NCBI GenBank assembly: GCA_029531795.1
Contig: JAPEIS010000003.1
Coordinates: 1,240,001-1,304,000 of the forward strand
Length of the DNA: 64,000 bases
From: Sclerotinia nivalis
Taxonomy: Eukaryota; Ascomycota; Leotiomycetes; Helotiales; Sclerotiniaceae
Direction of reading: 5' to 3'
Shown here: positions 11,042-22,691 of the stretch, in pieces
Numbering within the stretch: position 1 is the first letter of the stretch
How the letters are laid out: each line of letters begins with the position of its first letter
Notes under the pieces: model-generated
The model's database searches: none
Told to the model about the DNA's origin: nothing
The model's input: only the letters and a program-made list of their open reading frames with translations
Made by a program: the position numbers and the translations under genes

Positions 11042-13602
11042 CTAAAATCTCCACCCATCAATCCTCAATCTCATCAATCTCAACTCTTCAGCTACCACAG
11101 CACTAATTGCAGCAGCCTTCTCATCTTCTTCCACCAACTCCGTAATCTTCTTCTTAATTATGCCTCCGAATTCATTCCTTGTCCACTCACTTGATCCATA
11201 AATCATCAACACATTTAAATTCGCCATTCTCGCCGCCCGCACCCTCAAATAAAAAGCATCCTTCGTCGTCTCTTTAAGCCACTTTGTTCCCTCTTCTGTA
11301 TTGAAAAAGTTGTGCCAAAGAGGTCTATTATCACCTTCCTCATGAGTCAACACTCTACCTCTAATAAGATCCTCAAGTACAGCCTTGCATTGCGCCACCT
11401 GTTCCTCGAACATACCCATAACTGTAACTTCGGTAGTTAGTTCACCAGATAAGTCATAGCGATGGAAATTATTCCACTGAAGCTGACAAAAGTTTTGTTC
11501 GAAGAGTGTATGGAGGTTTCCTTGGCCGTGGCGACCCAATGAATCGATGATGTATTGAGGTATCATGTATGTGACTGTGATTTGATGAGTAACTAAGACC
11601 TGGACACTCATATATGTACCAGCAGCGTTGATATACTGGCCGTTTAATTGTGCAGAAGCCGCAGCCGCCTCATGAGGATGTTGAAATGTGAATTGAAGGG
11701 AGTGACTGAAGCCAGCATTGCGATAAAATGGTGGGCATACGATCTCTCCAAAGGTTGACGCCAGGTTAGTAAGAGTTTCGACCATGGCGACTGCTGGTAT
11801 ATTCCATTCTTGAGGCCATGTGCATAGGATTACACTGTGACTATAATAACAATGATTTGTTAGCATGAAACAGGTGGTATTGTAATTAGAGATGGGAAAT
11901 ATAGAGCGTGTTGAGGATATACGTACCAAATTTGACGCCCATAGATGCCAGGTCCTTCTAACTCAAGATTAGAGGATACTGCTGCAGCTGAGCAGTCTAT
12001 GACTAGAGGGGAGAGCTTATTAATAATTGTTTGATCATTTGTAGAAATGGGTAAAATCTCCAAATGCTGTTTATCCGCCGCAGATGCTGCAATCAATTGG
12101 TCAAAAGGCTTGTTTGGTGGCAGATCTGGGTTGGTGCATTCAACTGCAGATGCTGGTTTAGGTTTGACATAAGAGTTGACTGGTGCTGTAATCAATGGAG
12201 TAATCGATATGTCTTCTGTAACGGTAGATAGCATAGTGTCATTCGGGCTATGGACATGCGTTACCTCATCTGTGAAGCTGGGTAACTGGTTTGGTAGAAG
12301 ATCCAAATCGGCAGATTGAACTACGAATGCCAATCCAAGGTCAGTTGAAGAATCGTTTGGTGTTGTAGTTAATGGTGCAGTCGATTGATTCGCCAGAATG
12401 TTAAATAGGTTATTGTTATTCATGCTATCAGCAAGAGCTATACCTGAGTCAGATTGAACTAGCTTGGGTGTAGTCGACGCTTCTTCTGGAACGGTGGATA
12501 ACGAAGTATCATACTCGCTATCGACGGGGGATAGGCTTCGAGTTGGAGATCGAACTAGCTCGTAGCTATCGCCGACTGACATAATATCCTTTAAAGATGG
12601 TTCGCTGGTTTCATCTGTATTGCTGAAATGGGTTGAAACAGATGTGAGTAATTGGGATGGTGGAGGTGTCGGATTAGAATTAGGATTCATTGATGGAGCT
12701 GGCTTTTTACCATCCAACTCATCATTAGAATATCTCGTGTAGGTAGCATCTACCTTACTCATATCGGTTGAAAGAGAGGCTTGTGCTGGTGGCGATGAAG
12801 CAGCGTCACTAGAACTAGGATCCATTGATGAGGCAAGCATTGTATCAACAATCTTGACATCAGAAGATTTTACATCGGCAGTATCTGTGGCCTTCGAACT
12901 TATTGATGACGATGAAGTAGCATCAATAGAACTAGAATCCATTGATGAAGCAAGCATTGTATCAACAATCTTGACATCAGAAGATTTTATATCGGTAGTA
13001 TCTGTGGCCTTCGAACCCGTTGATGGCGATGAAGCAACGTCAATAGAACTAGGATCCATTGATGAAGCAAGCATTGTATCAATAACCTTGACATCGGAAG
13101 ATTTTACATCGGCAGTATCTGTGACCTTCGAACCCGCTGGTGTTGTCATGGTGGATTGAGGTAGTGGAAGATCTGGAGTGGAACTAGATTCCATTGATGG
13201 AGCCGACATTGTACTAGCAGATTTATCCTGAGATAATTTGATATTGGCAATGTCTGTAGTCTCCGAAGCTGTCGGTGTAGTTGTGGTGGATTGAGGTGAT
13301 GGAGGAGCTGGACTCGAGCTAGAAGACTCCTTTCTCATAGCTCCAGGGTGATATTGAAGGCACTTGGATCCGAACTTGCATCCGCGTCTCGAAAGGAAGT
13401 TTTTGCAGGGAGGACGAGAAGGTTTGGGATCTTCCGAGGCAACGGGAGCTGGGTGCGCAAATCGACAACTAGATCCCCAGGTACAGGTGCCATGAAGAAC
13501 AAAATTCCTGCATGGGGTAGGACAGGCTGGACCTGTATGCTTGTTATAACATTTGGTACCCGCTAAGCATCGGCCGACGAGGTAATATACACAAATCGCC
13601 AT
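11042..13602 (-). CDS. CCCH zinc-finger protein with internal 39-residue repeats
   Basis: Two exons, 11927-13602 and 11042-11840, encode 824 residues. The intron is 86 nt with donor gtacgt and acceptor tag. The N-terminal 90 residues hold three CCCH fingers: one in MAICVYYLVGRCLAGTKC, one in CRNFVLHGTCTWGSSC, one in CKNFLSRRGCKFGSKC. CCCH fingers of this kind usually bind RNA. Residues about 95-500 are Ser/Thr/Asp-rich and contain three tandem 39-residue repeats (core KSSDVKIVDTMLASSMD). The C-terminal 270 residues are ordered: they begin SVILCTWPQEWNIPAVAM, continue through an RRM- or KH-like region (FTFQHPHEAAAASAQLNGQ) and end EELRLMRLRIDGWRF. Some fungal CCCH proteins continue into a RING or RBR module; none is present here. 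A role in mRNA metabolism is inferred. Confidence 0.88.
12835..13185 (-). repeat. 117-bp coding tandem repeat, three copies
   Basis: The anchor tgtatcaa recurs at 12841, 12958 and 13075, a period of exactly 117 bp (39 codons). A degraded fourth unit is visible near 13195. Copies differ by a few substitutions and keep the frame of the CCCH gene. Confidence 0.85.
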
Positions 13603-16600
13603 TTTCTCGATTTGTTGCTGACGGTATAATAGAGGTTTGGGTCGAACTTAGAAGTCAGTAAAAGGGGGATCTGGGTGATCTCGAAAGCTTGTTCTTGTTC
13701 TGTTTGGAGTGGGACAGTTGATGCTAAGATTTTTGGAAGTCAACTATTGAAGGTATGTGTGATGTAATTGTTGGAAGAGAGAGAGTTTTTTTCTGGCGCT
13801 CAAAGGTTCTCTTATAAAGACGTCGTGACCGTACCGAGATATTGAGCATGGGGCTAGTTCAGCACTATAGCCACTCAAATACCAAATCGGATGGAGTACG
13901 GCAGTCAATTGAGTATACTAGTTGATTGAGTGCGGCAAGTACAGCAATGAATTAAAAATAACCACAAAGCCATACAGTTAAGCGAAGGGGCAGAATCTTT
14001 TTTCGGAATTTTGGAATTTTGACTTCCGTGAGGTGTTCACTGTGAAAGTCCGGAGAGACAATGATCCGGTGAGAATAAAACACAAACAGGACCGTTCAGA
14101 ACATGTGACTCTATTTGTTACTCATTCTTAGCTTTCATTACCCAGTGCCTCGCAGAGATGGCAGAGACCGAAGCATCGTTGAATTCTAAATGAGTTTAGC
14201 TTGAATAGAATCGACTCGAAGTTGAGTGAGAGACATCAAAATACTCTATTCAATTTTGGTTGAAAGTAGCATTTGACTTGTGTAGTGCAAGATCTGAAGA
14301 CCCCTCGTCCTGTAAAGCTAGAGTAGAAAAATGATCTGATAGTACTGAATGGAATTTACCTGAGAATCAAACATTGCCCTATAAAATTCTGGAATCCAGA
14401 GAAATCATCTTACATAGTTTGAATAGTTTTTGATCATTTGTCTGAAGCTGAAAGCTTGGCCTCGTTCTGCTTGGTTGAGTTGACCGGGAGTCGTGGGTTA
14501 TGCGGTAGAATTGTGAGGATTAAATCCTAATCTACATAGCTCAGATTATATAGACTTCAAACTAACAAAACTGAGAGTACGTTTTCCACCTACTTACTTC
14601 ATCGCTGTATATCACTTCAAAGAACTCTGAGACTTCGATCTATTTCCTGGCAGGTCTCCGAGACAGCTTAACAGCTGATGTGCAGGAGGCAGAGAATAAC
14701 TTCAAGCTTAGCTTGATCCCTGCCTTCATTGTTGGTTATGTATGCAACAAAGCGGATGTTGAAAATGATAAGCCTGAAGTAATGGCATTGCTTTCAAGGT
14801 GGAACTGTAAAGCAGAGCATTGAACCACTCTCTGTTTGAGGGTAAGAGCATTCTCTTTGGAACACTGGTCGGTGCTATGCCATTGTAATGGAAAGATGCT
14901 AAATATCAAGCGCAAATAAAAGAGATAAATGGAATGCAAACAACTGAATGATGGGCTAGATTCTCCCAGCCTGAAAAATCTTTCACCATTTTCCATACAA
15001 AATTGCGAGGAATGAACAAACCTCCCGCAAAATTCAGTATCTGAACGAGCACTGGATTACTACCGCGACTTCGCATGTTTGATCCAATTAAATTTTGCGA
15101 AAACTTGGTGCCAATGCTTGCTTATTGAGAATTCCCAACCCTAAACATCAGCAGAGCAGAATTCCACTCAAGGCCAACCAGGATGTGAATCTGGAAGTGC
15201 TTAGAACCGCTGACTATGAGTTTGGTAGCTAAGGCAGTTGACCGAAAAGAAATCTCTGATTTCCTTGAGAATAGAGTTTGGAAGCGCATGATAGGAAATG
15301 GTGGAAGCTTCTCCTGAGATTATCCTCTACTCGAATCGTTCCACTTGGATTTGACTCAAAGAAATGAGATGTTGAAGTACTTCAAGAGAGCCGCTTCGGG
15401 TTTTGATCTAAAAAATCAAGACTCAATTAGCCAAACAGGAGCCCATCCGTTGATTTGGTGCCATAAAAATAGCCCACGAGATCGATAAAATGAAGTGTGA
15501 AAATGTTCAAGCCATGATGGTAAGTCATTGACATTCTCCACCGCCTTCCTGGCAGAACATTATTCTGCACAAAGGCGGTGAATACAGGTATCACAACCCT
15601 CACCTAAATTAAATCTGTTGCACCTCGGAGTTTTTATGGAAGACAACCACCACAATCCCGTCGGGTACAACCGAGTTTCCATCGAATGCCAATAAGGATA
15701 CTTCTTAGAATCTATTAAAACTGCGTAAAATCAGTATGATATCACGTTAATCACGGCTTTGGGCAGAATGATGAATATACACGTTGTCAGCACCTCAAAC
15801 TTCCTCCTCATCTCACTCTCAACATCCTTGATCTACTGATGACTTTATGAGGAATATCTAGTGAGGCAGAGCTGAGTATCTTATGGAAACAATTTGCATC
15901 ATAAGCTTAATTTCTTATCAGTCATTCATGGTATGCAAAGCAGCGCGTTCTTAGAGAGCTTCTTGGCCCGCAAGATAGGGCTTTCAGCCCATCTACGCAT
16001 CACATCACAAACGCAACAAAGGATAATTTCTTCCATTATTATAAGAATGCGAAGCTGGCGTTTTGGTTTCACTTGTAGACGGTCTCTACAACCAGAAATC
16101 TTAGCGATGAGAATCATCCAGACAAAAGTCCGCACCAATACAAAAGATTTCCTCATCTGTTTCCATCTTCGCTCTATCTTCAGTTCGAACGGGTCTTGTA
16201 AAACGATTTCTATGTCGTTCATTAGATCCAGCTTATGTGCTACACATAAACACCATCACATCATTTCAGTAAATCTAAAGTGGTATCCTAGTCGTCTATC
16301 ACTTTTCTTGCTCCTATCACATAATTAAGCTGACAGAGCCCTGGCTCCCTCTAATTCTTCCGCTGGTGGCACATCCACAGTCAGAAGAAATAGGATATTA
16401 TATCAGATTTTAGAATTCATACTGTCATCAGAGATATGTATAACACATACAGCCCTGATTTTTCGTGGCTTTCGCTGCCTACGAGGTCTATTTGGGACTT
16501 GGCTCCCCGATCTTCTTCCAGCCGCTCCCTTCTGAGTTCTTTACCCTCTGTGTTCCTCCCTTCTATCCCGTCCCCGTGCGATAGCCGCAGGCATGTCTAT

Positions 16601-17480
16601 CTTACTAATCTTACTAACACAGACTAAAACCGAATAACGCCCCATTACTTGCAGTGTGACTAGGATCGGAGTACCTAGACGGGAAAGTCTTCGTGAATTC
16701 AACTTTTATAGAGCTGTTTAAAATTTTCTGTTCTGTATTTTCATCAAACTAGGTCCAATGCATATAATGCACACATTAATGAACTCACGAAGTTTGCTTG
16801 GACTTGTCTACCAAAGTAATCCGTCGTGAATTTGTCGTAGACTTGAAGCGCATCTGCTTAAAATTTGCATCCTCAATGTATCTAAATCAGGGAATACCAA
16901 TGATGCAGCTTCACGGAGTTCCACTTCTGCGTATGATCCGCCATTCCGAATACTTTTTTTCACATTGTCGAAGCTTCTAGTAGGATATGTTTGGTCCGTA
17001 GCGATTATGGTATTGATATCCATCAATGACGCCGCGTCTGTTTCCGAAGCATTAAAATCGCACTTCATAACCATACAATAAAGACTTTCCTGGAGCTAAG
17101 AAATAATCGTTCATCTTTCAAGAAAAGTTTTTGTTCTACAGCTAGTCAGCCTGCTGCTAGCAAATTTTGCAAAAATCTATCTCCACTTCCCCAACCATCC
17201 AACCATCCATCCAGATCCCATACATCAACAACCACTAACATTCATTCTATTTCACCTCGACCAACACACTGCTCAATGCTCGCATGCTAAAATATGTAAA
17301 ATAAAGGTATCTATCTAAACATTCGCGCATAACACATCGGATCGGTTATCATAGCATATCATATCATATCATACAATTTCACCCCTTGCCCTTTCAATAC
17401 ACAATCACCATTGACCCCTCAATTCCATCTCACAAAGTCCCATCTAAACAATATTCACCACCAATCAAAATCCACCACTC
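13603..17480. other. Long intergenic stretch with possible decayed coding sequence near 15.3-15.6 kb
   Basis: There is no intact gene. On the plus strand near 15415-15600 a broken frame reads AHEIDKMKCENVQAMM and is followed by a well-formed short intron (gtaagt at 15520 to cag at 15555), then NIILHKGGEYRYHNPH. Stops interrupt it upstream. This looks like a gene remnant but the family is not recognised. The rest (14.0-15.0 and 16.0-17.4 kb) holds only short overlapping frames. 17.16-17.48 kb is probably 3' flank of Nup82. Confidence 0.35.
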
Positions 17481-20232
17481 CTAAGCTAAACTCAATTTCT
17501 CCAATCTTCCCTTCGTCGCCTCTACCAAAGCCGTCTCTCGATCCAACAATTTCATTATCTGTCCCACCTTCTTCCTCCTCAATTCAGAAGGAACCTGTAC
17601 ATCCCTATCCCTTCCTACATCCTCATCCCTCTCCTCCTCCCCATCCGCTTCATCTTTCCTCTTCTCCATTTCGGCCACCAATTCATTCGTCTGAGTTAAA
17701 ACGTCATCTTTTAACTCCTTAACCTCCTCGTATCTCTGCCAAGGATCCTTTGAAACCTTAACCATGCTCGAATTTGATTCCTCCAAATCTTCACCAAGGA
17801 CTTTTCCGCTAAGATTGCGGACCTCTTCCATCCACGCTTTTTCTTTGTCGCTAAGTTCACGCTGAGTATTCTTAGGTATTTTCTTCCTAATATTTTCAAT
17901 ACGTTCATTGAGAATCTTTTGTTTATCCTGCGCTTTCCTTATCCTCTGCTCCATATTTTCATTTGGTGCAAGTCGAGATTTATCATCACCCTCATTGTAA
18001 TCCTCGCCAATAACCGACTCAACACGGGTTGCGATATCGTTAGCTTGTTTGATATGTTTTGAAAGCTCAATTTGTAGCTTGATGCATTTTCGGAACAATT
18101 CTGCAGCGGCGGTACCAATGCGATGGGTTTCTTCGCTAAGAACCTTGTGGGCATCTGTCATGACGGTAAGTGTAGCAGGTGATAACCGGATCTCCTCCTT
18201 TAGTAAACGCTTGTATTTGCTATGCTTGATCTTTTCGTGGAAGGAGGGCAATTCGGAGGTTTGTTCGAATGCATAGGAGGGTTGATATACTGGTCGAGCT
18301 TCGAATAGAACCAAAGGCTTTTCATTGTCGGTTTCGGAATCATATGTTTCTGAACGCCCACGGCTACGGCTGAAATCAACTTGATATTCGGGTGACTCAA
18401 AGATGACAGATAATGGCCCATGAGCATTTGTGGAGAGAAGGAAATAGCCAAGATCGGGATCCCGAATAACTGTGCTGGCGGCAAGAGGAGCATTTCGATC
18501 AATCATGGGTGGTGTGTAGATCCTTTGTCTTTCCGATGGAGTGCTTATGACTACACCTAGTCTGACGTTAGAATCTGCGCCATTGGATAATTCATCTTCC
18601 AGTTTAAAGGCCCATGAAGAGAGTGATATGTATGTGATGTTCGAATTATTGGTGACGAAGAATGAATATCTCGACTCAACGTCATGGCTGAAAACAGGCC
18701 AACATCCTTCCCAGACCTCCTTTGATTTGGAAGTTTCCAAAACTTCGTATGTCAACAAGCCAGGTGGGTCGGGATCGTCCAGAAATCGCAGCATCCTTGA
18801 GTTCGATCTCGGTAACCATTGCGCCTCAATTCCCATAAGATCCAGGCATATCGTGAGGCGTCCGCTCGTAGTAAGCAGACATATTACGTTCATAGAACAT
18901 CCCTCTTTGTCGACTTCATCCAATTCCAGCTCATCGTCCTCCTCTCCATCCATGAGCTCTTCGGCGTCTATCTTTGGTCCGATCACGTAAATGTCGGTGA
19001 AAAGCTCATCTTCCTCGTCGTCTTCAACTTGGGGAGCTAAATCAAAGCCGAACGGACCTTGCAACCTTGGTACTTTTCCAGGCCTAGATGGCCTAGCGTA
19101 TACCTCGGCTGGTGGCTCGCCCACAGATCCCTGGACCTGAGTTGGATCCTGACTATCTATGTCTGACATCCAATCCAATTGTTGTTGTGCAAGGAGCTTA
19201 CTACCCCGAGCTACATCCGGATCATCTTCGGTAGCGGCAACATTGGATACAATTGAGACAGAGAGCGAAGGAATTAGTGTGGGCGGTGGAGCCCATTTCT
19301 CAGGCAATAATGGACAGAGAGCATATACATCCCCTTCTCTCATTGCGAGCCAAAGAGTCATTGGCGACCACCCTCCAGATCCTCTGCCTGCAAAACATGC
19401 TGATGCCACTTCCATCTCAAAGGCATCCGGGGAGAATTTACTAGGTTGGCCAGCCATGGAAGCTCCAAAGTCCTGATCAGCCGACACTCCATCGGCCAGT
19501 TTCTTCAAATCAATGGCAAGGGTCGGTTTGTCAAAAGACCAGCGATCAGTTGTGGAAAGTTCCCATACGCGAACAACCGCATCCTTTGTAACTGTAACCA
19601 AACATGTCCCATTAACGCCCAATGGATGCCACAGTGCAGATGATATTCCAGATCGTGATGTAACATGTGTAGTTGGGCCAAGGTGAAAAGTCTTAATCTT
19701 CATAGGACCATTTTCGGGAGATGTAAGATGCGAAGGTTCAGGTAAAATTGCGATATGTACAGTATGAGTCGTTAGAATCGCCATAAAATTCGAATTTGGG
19801 GAGATAATTAACTGTCGGATTTCATCTGCCACTGGGATTTTGAGTGTCTACTCAACATTAGCATCCAGATTGATAAACACAAGCTTCACAACTCACTCTA
19901 TAGCCTTGAGCAACATCCGGTCCAGCTTCAACTTCCTCTGCAGCTAGTGATTTGCCTTTCAGAAAGCTTCTCTGATTTTCCTGTTTGTTTTCCCATGTCT
20001 CCTTCAAGTACACGAGATCCGCCCATCGAATTTCCTTCCCAACAGCAATAAATACTTCCGTCCCTCTACGCGCAATCGTCCTTCTCGGTCCCAATTTATT
20101 CGATCTCCCATTGTTGAAGTTGTAACTATTTCCAGAAGCTGTTTGATTGCCCGTAGGTCCGGCTGTAAATATCTCATGGCCTGGATTTGGCTTCGAAAGC
20201 CAGGTAGGTGTATAACCAAGAACTTGAGGCAT
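17481..20232 (-). CDS. NUP82: Nucleoporin Nup82 (Nup88 family)
   Basis: Two exons, 19897-20232 and 17481-19847, join in phase 0 to 900 residues. Nup82 is part of the cytoplasmic face of the nuclear pore, where its beta-propeller and coiled coils hold the Nup159-Nsp1 mRNA-export platform. The N-terminal half reads like a beta-propeller: ADEIRQLIISPNSNFMAIL, SSALWHPLGVNGTCLVTVT, DAVVRVWELST and SPMTLWLAMREGDVYALCP are blade-like strands. An acidic loop lies near residues 320-360. From about residue 660 to the end the protein is coiled coil (RIRKAQDKQKILNERIENI and a long Glu/Lys-rich helix), as in yeast Nup82 and human Nup88. The 49-nt intron has gtgagt and tag ends. It is divergent from CBP20, whose start is 287 bp away, so these two nuclear mRNA-export genes share a promoter region. 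Confidence 0.92.
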
Positions 20233-20519
20233 TTTGGATACCTCTTAGCTCGATTTTATATTTGTTAATACTCAGCACATTCGTAAAAGCTCAGAAATAG
20301 AAAGCTCTTTTATGTTGCCACGAACAGAAGTGAATTGAGTCTGGAACTTTTTTTGTAGGTTGGGCGATTTGATATCAGGCTATGTTAGCGCGTCGCGAAA
20401 GCTAGGTACAGGTACCTAGTAGGTAATTGGAAGCCTTCTAAATGTTCCCCAGGGAACAAAGAAAAACATCAGCCTTGCTTGAAAGATTGTAAAGTAAAGA
20501 AACAACAAAATTTCAGAAA
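20233..20519. promoter_or_regulatory. Shared divergent promoter region of Nup82 and CBP20
   Basis: These 287 bp separate the two start codons and must contain both promoters and 5' leaders. I saw no clear TATA box; a short cluster taggtacaggtacctagtaggta lies at about 20403-20424. The function is inferred from position. Confidence 0.5.
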
Positions 20520-21195
20520 ATGCCTGGCTCAATAAGAAATACTGTTGATAGGCTGGATAAACCTAGTGCCTATTATCAAGGTAGAGTAAGTTATTAGATC
20601 TCATCACTTTTCAACCTTGCGCCGAGCTAGACTAACAATTCGGTTTAGAATAAGAAGCGCAGATATGAGAGAGATGGAGAGGATGAGAGAAGAGAACGAA
20701 CTCCAGAGGAACCAGCAGATGATCCTTTGAAAGACGCGACAACACTTTATGTGGGAAATTTGTATGTTGAATGCATTTAATACTTTCAATCAATGGCTCA
20801 GGGCATAAACTAACAATTCCGGCTACAGGTCCTTCTACACAACTGAAGAACAGATTCACGAATTATTTGCGAAATGTGGTGAAATCAAGAGATTGATTAT
20901 GGGATTGGATAGGTTCAATAAGACACCTTGTGGTTTCTGTTTCGTGGAATATTATACTCACCAAGATGCACTTGATTGCATGAAGTATATTGGTGGCACA
21001 AAACTCGATGAACGAATCATTAGAACAGATTTGGATCCTGGATTTCAAGAAGGAAGACAATATGGACGTGGAAAGTCTGGCGGCCAAGTGCGCGACGAGT
21101 ACCGTGAAGAATACGATGAGGGTAGAGGAGGTCTTGGTAGAGCTATTCAAGCCGAAAGACAGAAAGAAGAAGAAGAATATGGGAAAGGTAGATAG
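20520..21195 (+). CDS. CBC2: Nuclear cap-binding complex small subunit (CBP20)
   Basis: Three exons, 20520-20585, 20649-20761 and 20829-21195, give 181 residues. CBP20 binds the m7G cap of nuclear transcripts together with CBP80 and acts in splicing and export. The single RRM is complete: RNP2 is LYVGNL (residues 55-60), followed by [19 protein letters not shown], and RNP1 is CGFCFVEY (94-101). The stretch [20 protein letters not shown] and [18 protein letters not shown] after the RRM are the cap-binding tail and are nearly identical to animal CBP20. Introns are 63 and 67 nt with gtaagt and gtatgt donors and clear tag/cag acceptors. The C-terminus adds a short Glu/Lys tail. The second intron falls directly after RNP2. 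Confidence 0.96.
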
Positions 21196-21463
21196 ATTAT
21201 TGGAGAGATGGACGATTGTACGATATTTTGCAGTAATCGGGAAGGCGTATAAGGAAAACTGCGGCGATCCATTTGATATCAAAATAGTGACTTGCATCTG
21301 CATAGTAGGGAGAATTTTTAGTATTCTAGCCATTCAAGAGCATTGAATTTATGCCCTTTCATATCTTTTCGTATAAACATATCCCAAACGCCATCAATGC
21401 ATATTGTACATCAAATCTTCCGGTGAGAAACCTTTCAATTGAGCCCACCCCAATATATCCATA

Positions 21464-21920
21464 TCAATAACCGGGAGGATTGAGTCGTTGTGATAATCTC
21501 GTCCATTTTGGTAGCTCTGCAATAGAATCAGTAATCTAATCTTCTCTCCAATGACACATCTTTCAAACTTACTGTGAATTCCCTTTCTATATTTCTTCTC
21601 TTTCCGGTCAAAGATTGTGTATTTATCTTTTGGTAACATCTCCTGTTCCGTAGGCATCTCCTCCTTCCACCTCTCCACAGCCTTCGTCGTGATACCCTTA
21701 GCAGCCAAAGCTCTATCCACAGTAGCAACCACCGAATCGACAGCCCTTAAACGTTTGCGCTGTCGTGCCTTTTGAAATTTGGAGAGTCGCCATGGGATCT
21801 TCCTTTAATCGCACCACCATTAGCACATGCCCAGTAATAAGATTACAGCATAGAATAGATAAAAACATACCAAAGAAGACCCCCAGACATAACATTCGTA
21901 GGTCTAAAAGCTCCAAACAT
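21464..21920 (-). CDS. MRPL31: Mitochondrial large-subunit ribosomal protein mL60 (MRPL31)
   Basis: Three exons, 21871-21920, 21573-21802 and 21464-21516, give 110 residues with agreeing phases. The start MFGAFRPTNVMSGGLLWKIP, the basic QKARQRKRLRAVD, the block PKDKYTIFDRKEKKYRKGIH and the end LPKWTRLSQRLNPPGY match the fungal mL60 pattern throughout. The protein belongs to the fungus-type mitochondrial ribosome. Introns are 68 and 56 nt. The last exon has only 17 codons, so the gene is easily missed or merged. It is divergent from the sedlin gene, with 180 bp between the start codons. Confidence 0.93.
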
Positions 21921-22100
21921 TGTGTTGACTTCAATGTTCTTTCCAGTCGTACCTCATCGACCCCATCAATCCTCTTCAAATTTCGAGAATCGGCCCCTCC
22001 GCTCCGCGCCAAGCCTTAAATTCAACGAACCAATCAGCATTCACTACTTAACCTCAACTCTCTAAACCCTCCATCATCAACTTCAGCAAGCATCGCAAAA

Positions 22101-22691
22101 ATGTCGTATTATTTCGCGATAATTGGAACGCAAGATAATCCTCTCTTCGAATATGAATTTGGGACTGCGAAACAGGGTGGTGATGGAATTGCGAGGTTTC
22201 CGGAACAAGCAAGACATATGAATCAATTTATTGTTCATAGTAGTTTGGATATTGTCGAGGAGGTTCAATGGGGTGGTGGACAGATGTATGGAATTATTTC
22301 TCATAGTTTGCAATTTGGAACTGATCTTGTATAGGTATTTGAAATGCATTGACCGTTTTTACAATAATTACGTTTCTTGCTTCATGACAGGCGGAAGTAA
22401 GTTTCTCTATTCTTCAATTATCGCGATTATGCTAATGTATGTGCAGATGTCAAATTTATGCTTCTACATTCTCCTTCTCAACCTGCCAATCCAACGACTT
22501 CGAGAACGAGTACGTCGATAGGTGCAAATCCTACTTCACCGCAGACAGAAGAGGCGATCAAACAATTCTTTACCGAAGTTTATGAGAATTGGGTAAAGAC
22601 GATTATGAGCCCTTTTTATCAAGTCAATCAACCAGTTACGAGTCCGGTGTTTAGGGGACGTGTTGCGGCTGCTGGGAAGAAATATCTGTGA
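22101..22691 (+). CDS. TRS20: TRAPP complex subunit Trs20 (sedlin, TRAPPC2)
   Basis: Three exons, 22101-22285, 22335-22396 and 22447-22691, give 163 residues. Sedlin is a small longin-fold adaptor of the TRAPP complexes that tether ER-Golgi and endosomal vesicles and activate Ypt1/Rab1. The start MSYYFAIIGTQDNPLFEYEF, the middle HMNQFIVHSSLDIVEE and YLKCIDRFYNNYVSCFMTGG, and KFMLLH are conserved throughout eukaryotes. The C-terminal part ends FFTEVYENWVKTIMSPFY plus a short tail. A Ser/Thr/Pro-rich insert of about 25 residues (NPTTSRTSTSIGANPTS) is typical of filamentous fungi. Introns are 49 and 50 nt. The first donor (gtatgg) splits a Met codon and the reading frame resumes only after the tag at 22334. 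Confidence 0.94.

Noticed and set aside
15535..15585. caccgcctt ... aaggcggtg inverted pair
   Set aside because: The intervening sequence fits a short intron of a decayed gene better than a functional hairpin.
17411..17722. Pro/Ser-rich plus-strand frame
   Set aside because: Antisense shadow of the Nup82 coiled-coil exon and its 3' flank.
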